Part shown: positions 1 through 7,862 of the stretch, piece after piece | Layout: every line of letters starts with the position of its first letter | How positions within the stretch are numbered: position 1 is the first letter of the stretch | Source of the DNA: Antarctobacter aquimaris | Lineage (GTDB): Bacteria > Pseudomonadota > Alphaproteobacteria > Rhodobacterales > Rhodobacteraceae | Direction: 5' to 3' | NCBI RefSeq assembly: GCF_900184945.1 | Contig: NZ_FXYF01000006.1 | Span: 62,001-126,000, forward strand | Length of the DNA: 64,000 bases | Position numbers and translations under genes: made by a program | Notes under the pieces: generated by a model | What the model was told of the DNA's origin: nothing | What the model saw: the letters and a program-made list of their open reading frames with translations, nothing else | Database searches by the model: none

Positions 1-15
1 GCGCCCGGCCCCCGG

Positions 16-77
16 CTTCTTTGGTTTGAAAAATACCTCGGGGGAGTCGGCCGCAGGCCGACGGGGGCAGCGCCCCC
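16..77. repeat. Two-hairpin intergenic repeat element, copy 1
   Basis: This is the first of two copies in the window; the other is at 26098-26158. A 19-base core (31-49) is identical in both copies. Two hairpins follow: a 7-bp stem GTCGGCC/GGCCGAC (46-52 with 56-62), then GGGGGC/GCCCCC (63-68 with 72-77). The loop and stem sequences differ from copy 2 while the pairing is kept, which points to RNA or cruciform structure. I recall similar elements being common between genes in Rhodobacterales, but I cannot verify that here. It may act as a terminator for the gene to the left of the window. Confidence 0.7.
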
Positions 78-107
78 TCCTAACCCTCACGACACCGGAG
101 CGCGCCC

Positions 108-1400
108 ATGACCCAATCCCGAGTCCTCATCGCCGGCGGCGGCATCGGCGGACTGGTGACGGCGCTGACGCTGCACCAGGTCGGCGTGCCCTGCACCGTC
201 TACGAGTCCGTACGCGCGCTGAAACCGCTGGGTGTCGGCATCAACCTTCAGCCCAACGCCGTGCGCGAGCTGATCGACCTCGGTCTCGGACCGGAGGTGC
301 TGGACAAGGTCGGCCTGCCCGCCCGCGAATGGGCGCTGGTGGGTCTCAGCGGCGCCGACATCCATGCCGAGCCGCGCGGGCTCGACGCCGGGTATCTCTG
401 GCCGCAATACGCCGTGCACCGCGGCCGCTTTCACATGGCGCTGCATGACGCGGTGATCGAACGGCTCGGTCCCGAGGCCGTGCGCACCGGCTGCCGGGCC
501 ACCGGATACACGCAGACGGACCAGGGCGTGACCCTCCACCTTGACGGACCGGAGGGCGCTTTCACCAACACCGGCGATCTGCTGATCGGCGCCGAGGGCA
601 TCCATTCGCCGATCCGCGCGCAGATGCACCCCGATCAGCCGCCGATCCACTGGGGCGGCGCGCTGATGTGGCGCGGCACGACGCGGGCAAAGCCGATCCG
701 CACCGGCTCCAGCTTCATCGGTCTCGGCACCGCGCGCCACCGCATGGTGATCTACCCGATCTCCCGTCCCGACAGCGACGGGCTGGCCGAGGTCAACTGG
801 ATTGCCGAACGGACGCTGGACGCGGGCGAGGACTGGACCAGGGCCGGCTGGTTCCGCGAGGTGCCGATCGACAGCTTCGTGCATCACTTCGAGGCCTTCC
901 GCTACGACTGGCTCGACGTGCCTGCGCTGATCCGCGGCGCGGACCGCGCCTTTGAGAACCCGATGATCGACCGCGACCCGGTGCCCACCTGGGTCGACGA
1001 GCGCGTGGCCCTGCTGGGTGACGCGGCGCACGCGATGTATCCCACCGGCTCGAACGGGGCGAGCCAGGCGGTGGTCGACGCGCGCACGCTGGGCGCCTGC
1101 CTGATCGCCCACGGCGTGACGCCCGACGCCCTGCGCGCCTATGATGACCGCCTCTGCGGGCCGGTGTCGAACCTGGTGCTGCGCAACCGCGGCGCCGGGC
1201 CCTTTGGCCTGCTCGACATCGTCGATCAACGCTGCGGCGGCGTCTTCGACGACATCGACAGCGTGATCCCGGCCGCAGAGCGCGCCGCCTTCCTGGCCGA
1301 CTACAAGGCCGCCGCCGGTTTCGCGATCGAGACCCTGAACGCCGCGCCGCCGATCATCGCGCCCGGGGCAAGGATAAAAGACGAAACCCCGAATAAATGA
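108..1400 (+). CDS. FAD-dependent monooxygenase (flavin-dependent oxidoreductase)
   Basis: This is a single-component aromatic-hydroxylase-type flavoprotein of 430 aa, a normal family length. The N-terminus has the dinucleotide-binding Rossmann motif GGGIGG at residues 9-14. Near residue 300 lies the second FAD contact (LLGDAAHAMYPTGSNGASQA), typical of the PhzS/salicylate hydroxylase/UbiH superfamily. The start is supported by GGAG seven bases upstream. It stands alone: the next gene on the strand is 260 bases away and belongs to an ABC importer. The substrate is unknown. The family usually inserts one oxygen atom into an aromatic ring using NAD(P)H and O2. The C-terminus (about residues 340-430) shows no extra domain. 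Confidence 0.85.
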   Translation: MTQSRVLIAGGGIGGLVTALTLHQVGVPCTVYESVRALKPLGVGINLQPNAVRELIDLGLGPEVLDKVGLPAREWALVGLSGADIHAEPRGLDAGYLWPQYAVHRGRFHMALHDAVIERLGPEAVRTGCRATGYTQTDQGVTLHLDGPEGAFTNTGDLLIGAEGIHSPIRAQMHPDQPPIHWGGALMWRGTTRAKPIRTGSSFIGLGTARHRMVIYPISRPDSDGLAEVNWIAERTLDAGEDWTRAGWFREVPIDSFVHHFEAFRYDWLDVPALIRGADRAFENPMIDRDPVPTWVDERVALLGDAAHAMYPTGSNGASQAVVDARTLGACLIAHGVTPDALRAYDDRLCGPVSNLVLRNRGAGPFGLLDIVDQRCGGVFDDIDSVIPAAERAAFLADYKAAAGFAIETLNAAPPIIAPGARIKDETPNK

Positions 1401-1661
1401 TGTAATGCCATCATCCGGCATGGCACGCCCTCTCAAGGATGACAGAATTCCCCGCCGTCCCCCTGCTCTTTCTCGACGGACATCCTGCGAGTCGTTAGCG
1501 ATAACGCCATCCGCCGAGGGGTCCCGGGAGGAGGCAGGTTTTCTTTGCTGACAAGACCCTGAGGCGTTGTTAGGCTCGGCCCCGGAACAAGGCCCGGGAC
1601 AGGGCCCATCCAAACAATAACCGCTTGAACATCAGGCGGAACGTCCAATGGAGGAGACCAC

Positions 1662-2573
1662 ATGAAGAAGATTTTCCTGGCCGCCACGGCCCTCGCCGCG
1701 CTGACCGCACCGGCCTTTGCCGAGCGTTACGTGGTGATCACGCACACCCAGGGCACGGACCCCTTCTGGCCGGTGGTGGAAAAGGGCGCCAAGGATGCCG
1801 GGGCCGCCATCGGCGCGGACATCGAATACAACTTCGACCCCTCGGGTGACATGTCCGGCATGGCCAAGCTGATCGAGGCCGCCACCGCGACCGAGCCCGA
1901 TGGCATCATCGTCTCGCTGCCCGACGCCGACGCGCTTGGCGGCGCCATCCGGTCCGCCGTCGACGCGGGCATCCCGGTTGTCACCATCAACTCCGGCCTC
2001 GAGTCGTCCAAGGCCGTCGGCGCGCTGATGCACGTCGGCCAGCCCGAGTACGAAGCCGGCAAGGCCGCCGGTGACCGCGCCAAGGCCGAAGGCGTGACCA
2101 AGGGGCTCTGCCTCAACCAGGAAGCCTACAACACCGCGCTGGTCGACCGTTGCACCGGGTACTTCGACGCCTTCGGCGCCGAGCTGAACCAGATCGACGT
2201 GTCGAACGACGTCACCCAGATCAAGACGCGCACCGCCGCCGCCCTCCAGGCGGACGAGTCGATCGACGGTCTGCTGGCCGTCGGCCCGCACGTCTGCGAA
2301 GCGGCCTGGGATGCCGTGCAGGAAGTCGGTGCCGACGTGCACCTGGCCTGCTTCGACATGTCGCCGGGTGTGATCAACCTGATCAAGGAAGGCCACGTCG
2401 CCTATACCATCGACCAGCAGCAGTACCTGCAGGGCTACATGCCGGTCATCGTGCTGCACCTCTACAACACCTATGCCGGCATGCTGCCGGGCGCCAACAT
2501 CCCTTCGGGCCCGGGTTTTGTCGATGCAAGCAACGCGGCCGATGTCGAATCGCAGGCGGGCGTGAACCGCTGA
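1662..2573 (+). CDS. Sugar-type ABC transporter periplasmic substrate-binding protein
   Basis: 303 aa with a clear signal peptide (MKKIFLAATALAALTAPAFA, cleavage before ERYVV). The mature protein has the RbsB/periplasmic-binding-protein-4 fold: an early HTQGTDPFWPVVEKG segment, a hinge region with PDGIIVSLPDADALG, and a late TIDQQQYLQGY segment typical of pentose/hexose-type binders. It delivers the ligand to the permease and ATPase encoded just downstream. GGAGGAG precedes the start. A strong hairpin with a U-tract follows the stop, which fits the usual excess of binding protein over membrane parts. The ligand cannot be read from sequence; the family binds sugars, polyols and some autoinducers. 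Confidence 0.9.
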   Translation: MKKIFLAATALAALTAPAFAERYVVITHTQGTDPFWPVVEKGAKDAGAAIGADIEYNFDPSGDMSGMAKLIEAATATEPDGIIVSLPDADALGGAIRSAVDAGIPVVTINSGLESSKAVGALMHVGQPEYEAGKAAGDRAKAEGVTKGLCLNQEAYNTALVDRCTGYFDAFGAELNQIDVSNDVTQIKTRTAAALQADESIDGLLAVGPHVCEAAWDAVQEVGADVHLACFDMSPGVINLIKEGHVAYTIDQQQYLQGYMPVIVLHLYNTYAGMLPGANIPSGPGFVDASNAADVESQAGVNR

Positions 2574-2596
2574 TCGCGACCTGACGACAGACAGGC

Positions 2597-2629
2597 AAGG
2601 GGACAGTTGGCGACGGCTGTCCCCTTTTT
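2597..2629 (+). terminator. Intrinsic terminator/attenuator between binding-protein and permease genes
   Basis: A perfect 10-bp stem AAGGGGACAG/CTGTCCCCTT with a 10-base loop is followed by further T residues (2625-2629). It lies 24 bases after the binding-protein stop and ends 28 bases before the permease start. It probably acts as a partial terminator that sets the ratio of binding protein to membrane components. Confidence 0.8.
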
Positions 2630-2657
2630 CGATACATCCACTCAGGAGGGGAAACCC

Positions 2658-3770
2658 ATGTCCGGACGCAGCGAAGCCGACAGGCTGGCGCAGGAAAGTA
2701 CGTTGATGCGGCTGGTGCGCCGCCCGGAGGCCGGCGCCTTCATCGTGATGATCGTGGTCGTGTCGCTGATCACGGTTGCCTCTGACTTCAAGGCCTTCAA
2801 CGCGCTTGGGCTCAAGAACAACGTGGCCATCATCGCCCAGTTCGGCATCATCGCCACCGGCGCCGCCCTGCTGATGATCGCCGGCGAGTTCGACCTTTCC
2901 ATCGGCTCGATGATCGGCTTTGCCGGCATGTCCATGGCGATGATGATGAAATGGGGCCTGCCCTTCGGCCTGGGCGAGGCGACGCCGTTCCTCGCCTTCC
3001 TCGTCACGATGATGATGACGCTGGCCCTGGGCTGGCTGCTGGGCACCATCGTGGTGCGGTCGGGGTTGTCCAGCTTTATCGTCAGCCTGGCCTTCCTGTT
3101 CTTCCTGCGCGGCGTGACCGAGGTGGCGTTCCGCCTGATCAACCAGTCCACGCAGATCTCCGGCCTGCCCGACTACAAGGAAGAAAGCTGGTTCGCCTGG
3201 ATCTTTGGCGGCGAGGTCTTTGGCTGGTTCTACGATGCCTGGTTCTGGCTGGGCGGCAACCTCAACCGCCGGGGCGAACAGTGGGTCGAAGGTTTTGACG
3301 CCCGCTTCATGTGGTGGCTGATCATCGCCGGCGGAGCCTGGTTCGTGCTGTCGCGCACCCAGCTGGGCAACTGGATCTACGCCACCGGCGACAACAAGGA
3401 CAGCGCACGCGCCAACGGCGTGCCGGTGAATACGGTCAAGGTCGGCCTGTTCATGTTCACCGCCTTCTGCGCCACCATGTTCGCCGCCTGCCAGGTGTTC
3501 GACACCAACACCGCCGACGCGGCCAAGGGCAACCTGATGGAGCTGAACGCCATCGCCATCGCCGTCGTGGGCGGAACGCTGATGACCGGCGGTTTCGGCT
3601 CGATCCTCGGCGTGGCCTTTGGCGCAGTGACCTTCGGCCTCGTGGCCAACGCGGTGTTCTACATCCCCTGGCTTGACGGGTCCTGGTATCGCGTCTTCGT
3701 GGGCGCCGTTCTGCTGGCCGCCGTCTTTGCCAACGAACGCATCCGCAAGCGCATCACGGGAGGAATTTGA
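2658..3770 (+). CDS. Sugar-type ABC transporter permease (RbsC/FrcC family)
   Basis: A 370-aa polytopic inner-membrane protein with roughly eight to ten hydrophobic segments. It carries family features such as IAGEFDLSIGSMIGFAGM (the EAA-like region of ribose-type permeases), GLSSFIVSLAFLFFLRG, and the late VVGGTLMTGGFGSILG segment. I chose the ATG at 2658 because AGGAGGGG lies just upstream. An in-frame ATG 51 bases earlier would place the start inside the attenuator hairpin. It forms the channel for the ligand delivered by the upstream binding protein and is coupled to the ATPase gene three bases downstream. The loop around residues 190-220 (FGWFYDAWFWLGG) is longer than in E. coli RbsC. 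Confidence 0.9.
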   Translation: MSGRSEADRLAQESTLMRLVRRPEAGAFIVMIVVVSLITVASDFKAFNALGLKNNVAIIAQFGIIATGAALLMIAGEFDLSIGSMIGFAGMSMAMMMKWGLPFGLGEATPFLAFLVTMMMTLALGWLLGTIVVRSGLSSFIVSLAFLFFLRGVTEVAFRLINQSTQISGLPDYKEESWFAWIFGGEVFGWFYDAWFWLGGNLNRRGEQWVEGFDARFMWWLIIAGGAWFVLSRTQLGNWIYATGDNKDSARANGVPVNTVKVGLFMFTAFCATMFAACQVFDTNTADAAKGNLMELNAIAIAVVGGTLMTGGFGSILGVAFGAVTFGLVANAVFYIPWLDGSWYRVFVGAVLLAAVFANERIRKRITGGI

Positions 3771-3773
3771 GCC

Positions 3774-4544
<771 letters not shown>

Positions 4545-4569
4545 GCCATCGGAAAAGCCTAAAGTTTAG

Positions 4570-4598
4570 GCCCGTCCCCCCCGAGGGGGCGGGCTTTT
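4570..4598 (+). terminator. Intrinsic terminator of the ABC importer operon
   Basis: A 10-bp stem GCCCGTCCCC/GGGGGCGGGC (one T-G wobble) with a 5-base loop is followed by TTTT. It lies 25 bases after the ATPase stop. Confidence 0.88.
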
Positions 4599-4711
4599 GC
4601 CATCGCATCGGCGGAACACGGCTTGCGCAACTCAAAACATATTGTCGGAATCCTAACTCACCCATAGGCTGAGGAAAAAACGAGCAGGTCTTTTGAAGAG
4701 CAGGTAATGTT

Positions 4712-5401
4712 ATGCTTCAGTCCTTGGGTAAAGATCTCTGGACGGTCGAGGGGCCGACTGTCGAGGGCGCGGCGGGCTTCAGGTTTCCCACCCGGATGTG
4801 CATTGCGCGGCTGCCCGACGGCAGCCTCTGGCTGCATTCGCCGATCGCCCTGACCCCGGAGGTGCACAGCGCGGTCAGCAATCTCGGGCCGGTCCGGCAC
4901 CTGATCGCACCGAACGATCTGCACTACATGTCCTTGCCGGCCTGGTGCGCCGCGCATCCGCGCGCGCAGGTGCACACCGCGCCCGGCGTCACGAAAAAAT
5001 GCCTGTTGACCGGGACCGAAACTCCGCTGGGCGACACCCCGCCCGCGTCCTGGGAGGGCGTCTTTGACCAGGTGATGTTCCGCGGCAACCTGATCACCAC
5101 CGAGGTCGTCTTTTTCCACCGCTCCAGCGGCACCGCGATCTTCACCGACCTGCTGCAACAGATGCCGGCGGGCTGGTTTTCCGGCTGGCGCAGCGTGGTG
5201 GCGCGACTGGACCGGATGACCGGCGACGCGCCCGCCGTGCCGTGGAAGTTCCGGCTGGCGTTCCGCGACCGGGTCGCGCTGCGGGCCGCCCTCGCGCGCG
5301 TGCGCGACTGGCCGGTGCAACGGCTTGCCATAGCGCATGGTCCCGTGGTGTCCACGAATGCCGGGACCGCGGTTCGGCATGCCTTTGCCTGGAGCGCCTG
5401 A
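4712..5401 (+). CDS. DUF4336 domain-containing protein
   Basis: A 229-aa soluble protein matching the DUF4336 pattern: an N-terminal LWTVEGP segment, MCIARLPDGSLWLHSPI, then GPVRHLIAPNDLHYMSLPAW around residues 60-75. I recall this family as related to the metallo-beta-lactamase fold but lacking the full HxHxDH zinc motif, and none is visible here. The function is unknown. It has its own upstream spacer of 110 bases after a terminator, so it is probably monocistronic. It converges on the C45 hydrolase gene, with nine bases between stop codons. The start has AGG about eight bases upstream. Confidence 0.8.
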   Translation: MLQSLGKDLWTVEGPTVEGAAGFRFPTRMCIARLPDGSLWLHSPIALTPEVHSAVSNLGPVRHLIAPNDLHYMSLPAWCAAHPRAQVHTAPGVTKKCLLTGTETPLGDTPPASWEGVFDQVMFRGNLITTEVVFFHRSSGTAIFTDLLQQMPAGWFSGWRSVVARLDRMTGDAPAVPWKFRLAFRDRVALRAALARVRDWPVQRLAIAHGPVVSTNAGTAVRHAFAWSA

Positions 5402-5410
5402 GCGTCCCTG

Positions 5411-6400
5411 TCAGCGCAGCGCGATCCGTTCGGTCGGATAGGTGATGGTGACGCCGTCCTCGGCAAAGTGGTCAAACGACTTGCGCCAGGCGACATCGGG
5501 CCAGAACAACTCGACCTCGCGCCGCCAGGGGCGGTAGGCGGCAGTATAGAGCGTGCCGAACCCACGGTCGAACGCCAGCGAATAGAGCGGCGGCCGCAGG
5601 AAGGCGCTGACGAATTTTTCCTGCGTCTCGGGGTGCAGCGACAGGCGTTGCAGCAGGTAGCGTTCGCGCTCGACCGTGGCGGTGGAACGGGCGTGGCTCT
5701 TCCACTCCACCCGCTCCTGGTGGTTGGTGGCCACCGCCGCGTGGGTGATCAATGGCGGGCGGTCCGGCGCCAGGTAGGCGGTCGCGAAATCGCGCTGCGC
5801 GTCCAGCACGGTGACGTTGTAGCTCATGTGGCAGGGCACGCGGCGCAGCACTTCGCGCGCCTGGGCGGTCGTCGTGCAGGTTTGCAGGATGTAGCGCAGG
5901 ATCAGCGGCACGCCGAACCCCTCGCCCGTCTCGCGCCGGCCGCCAAAGGTCAGCGAGGCCACGAGGCCTGCGTCGTTCATCCCGTCGACCAGCCCGAACA
6001 GCCCGTCCGAGGTGCCGATCACCTGCCGCCCCAGCCAGCCGGTCTTGAGCAGGATCGCGTCCACCGCCTGCGGGTTGTAATCGTAGTTGCGCACCAGCAG
6101 CGGCTCATCCCCGGACCAGATCGCCTGGCTGCACCCGGTCAGGTAGCGCGGCGGGCAGTAGACGCTGAGAAACCGCGCCTCCATGTCGCCGCCACCGGCC
6201 AGTTCGCACAGCTTTTCCCAGATCGGCACCAGTTCCGGCATGTGCGTTTGCAGCGCGCGGCGGCATTCCATGTAGGTCGGTCGCCCGGTCAGCCCCTCAC
6301 GGGCCCACCAGCGCAGGTAGGCGTCGCGATAATCGGCAAAGAGCCCGGCCCACTTGGGGCCAGGCCTGGTTTCCGATACCGCTCTGAAGGTGAGGGACAT
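5411..6400 (-). CDS. C45-family autoproteolytic acyltransferase/amidohydrolase
   Basis: 329 aa resembling the acyl-CoA:6-aminopenicillanate acyltransferase (peptidase C45) family of Ntn hydrolases. The likely nucleophile is Cys90 in LTGCSQAIW; family members self-cleave just before this Cys. Downstream are RNYDYNP (about 105-111) and the GLVDGMNDAGLVASLTFGG segment typical of the fold. The family transfers or removes acyl groups on amine or amide nitrogen. It is the last gene of a leftward operon, seven bases after the ATP-grasp gene, with the PLP decarboxylase and nitrilase further upstream. That context suggests it acts on an N-acylated amine or amino acid. The substrate is unknown. Confidence 0.82.
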   Translation of the reverse strand: MSLTFRAVSETRPGPKWAGLFADYRDAYLRWWAREGLTGRPTYMECRRALQTHMPELVPIWEKLCELAGGGDMEARFLSVYCPPRYLTGCSQAIWSGDEPLLVRNYDYNPQAVDAILLKTGWLGRQVIGTSDGLFGLVDGMNDAGLVASLTFGGRRETGEGFGVPLILRYILQTCTTTAQAREVLRRVPCHMSYNVTVLDAQRDFATAYLAPDRPPLITHAAVATNHQERVEWKSHARSTATVERERYLLQRLSLHPETQEKFVSAFLRPPLYSLAFDRGFGTLYTAAYRPWRREVELFWPDVAWRKSFDHFAEDGVTITYPTERIALR

Positions 6401-6407
6401 CTTGTCC

Positions 6408-7859
6408 TTACATGATCTTGAACGCCGGGTCCTGGAAGGCCTGGGCCGAGGGTAGCGCCCGCGCCGAATAACATGCCTTGATCCCGGCTATCCACTGCTT
6501 GGCCTTCGGCGTCAACTGGAAGCCCTTGGTCATCGAGCGGCCGCGCGTCACCAGGATGCCCAGGTCGGCGCCCTCGTAACGGTAGTCACCCACATTGGAA
6601 ATCCGCAGGAAAAACGCCTCGTCCTCGGTCTCGACCGCGCGGCGGTGATAGTCGAAACGGTCGTAGACCACCCGCCCGTCCGGCAGCATCTTGTAGATGC
6701 CCGACTGCGGCGCCCCGGTGATGATGTCGACCGAGTCGTCGGTGTGCTTGATCACCATCTGGCTCCAGCTGTCGATCATGTCCGGGTCGGACCAGCGGTT
6801 GTTCAGCTCATCCACGTCCAGCGTGAACGGCTTTTTCGAGAACTCCAGCAGGTGGAACAGGAACAGCGGCGCGTCGGCATGTGCAAAGGCCGCGTGGTTG
6901 GTCATGGAACTCGCGCCGGTGATGCGCGGGTTCAACTCGCCCAGCCAGATGTCGTCGTTCTTCTTGTCGATCAGGAAGTCTAGCTCGAAATAGCCGCGAT
7001 AGCCCTCCTTGCGCAGCTGCTCGCCAAAGGCAAAGGTCAGCTCGCGCGCCTTCTGGCGCTGCTTGGGCGAAAACGCGGTCGAGAAGATCTCGTTCCCGCA
7101 CCAGCCGCCGCGGTAGGGCGTCAGTTCCTTGAAGCCCACCAGTTCCGTCATCAGCGGGCCGACGATGGTGCCCTGCGAGGTGGCGCAGGCCTCGATTGCC
7201 GAGCCGCGGCAGTCGATCCGCTTCATGATCTTGATCTCGCCCTCGCCGACGATCTCGTGCTCATGCTTGCGGAAATCGGCCTCGGACTTGATGAAGAAGG
7301 TGGTGTGGCCAGAGTCGCCAAAGGCCGACTGCAACACCAGGTCGTCGCCCAGCCCGGCGTCCTTGCAGAGTTTCTTCAGGTGGGCATAGTCCTTGACCTC
7401 GGACAGCGTGTTCGGGACCGAAGGCACCCCGGCCTTGTTGCCGACGCGCACGGTCTCGATCTTGTTGTCCATGGCCTGCCGCAGCTTGGCCTTGGGGAAC
7501 CAGACCTCGCCGCCCAGATCCTTGGCCAGTTGCTCGGTCTTCTCGTCGAACATCAGGAAGACGAACTTGGGCTTGCCGCCGCGCTTCTTGACGTAGTCGA
7601 CCACTTCCTTGTGCTGCAGGAGGTAGTTGTTGATGTCCTCGATCGACTGGAACTCGTCATGCGGCATCTCGGAGGGGCACAGCACGTTGGGGTGCCGGCC
7701 GTCGAAACAGTCCATGTAGCAGATGTACTTGAAGTTCTTCACCCACTCGTCGAGCCCGAGCAGGTTGAAGTTCGTCGCAGAGACGAAATAGATGGGGTCC
7801 TGGTTGGTGTGAAAAAATCTCCGGATCTCGGAAATATTCGCCAGTGTCTTCTTCGGCAT
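6408..7859 (-). CDS. ATP-grasp enzyme (biotin-carboxylase-like ligase)
   Basis: 483 aa. The N-terminal 130 residues form a pre-ATP-grasp segment. The ATP-grasp core then shows KIETVRVGNKAGVPSVPN, an ATP-binding strand LVLQSAFGDSGHTTFF, and the Mg-binding end ELDFLIDKKN...WLGELNPRITGASS (about residues 295-325). There is no biotin carrier domain or Lys-biotin motif, so it is more likely a carboxylate-amine (peptide-type) ligase than a true biotin carboxylase, although automated annotation may use that name. It is four bases from the decarboxylase gene and seven from the C45 gene, so the three are almost certainly co-translated. Joining an amine made by the decarboxylase to an acid would be consistent. 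Confidence 0.8.
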   Translation of the reverse strand: MPKKTLANISEIRRFFHTNQDPIYFVSATNFNLLGLDEWVKNFKYICYMDCFDGRHPNVLCPSEMPHDEFQSIEDINNYLLQHKEVVDYVKKRGGKPKFVFLMFDEKTEQLAKDLGGEVWFPKAKLRQAMDNKIETVRVGNKAGVPSVPNTLSEVKDYAHLKKLCKDAGLGDDLVLQSAFGDSGHTTFFIKSEADFRKHEHEIVGEGEIKIMKRIDCRGSAIEACATSQGTIVGPLMTELVGFKELTPYRGGWCGNEIFSTAFSPKQRQKARELTFAFGEQLRKEGYRGYFELDFLIDKKNDDIWLGELNPRITGASSMTNHAAFAHADAPLFLFHLLEFSKKPFTLDVDELNNRWSDPDMIDSWSQMVIKHTDDSVDIITGAPQSGIYKMLPDGRVVYDRFDYHRRAVETEDEAFFLRISNVGDYRYEGADLGILVTRGRSMTKGFQLTPKAKQWIAGIKACYSARALPSAQAFQDPAFKIM

Positions 7860-7862
7860 CAG

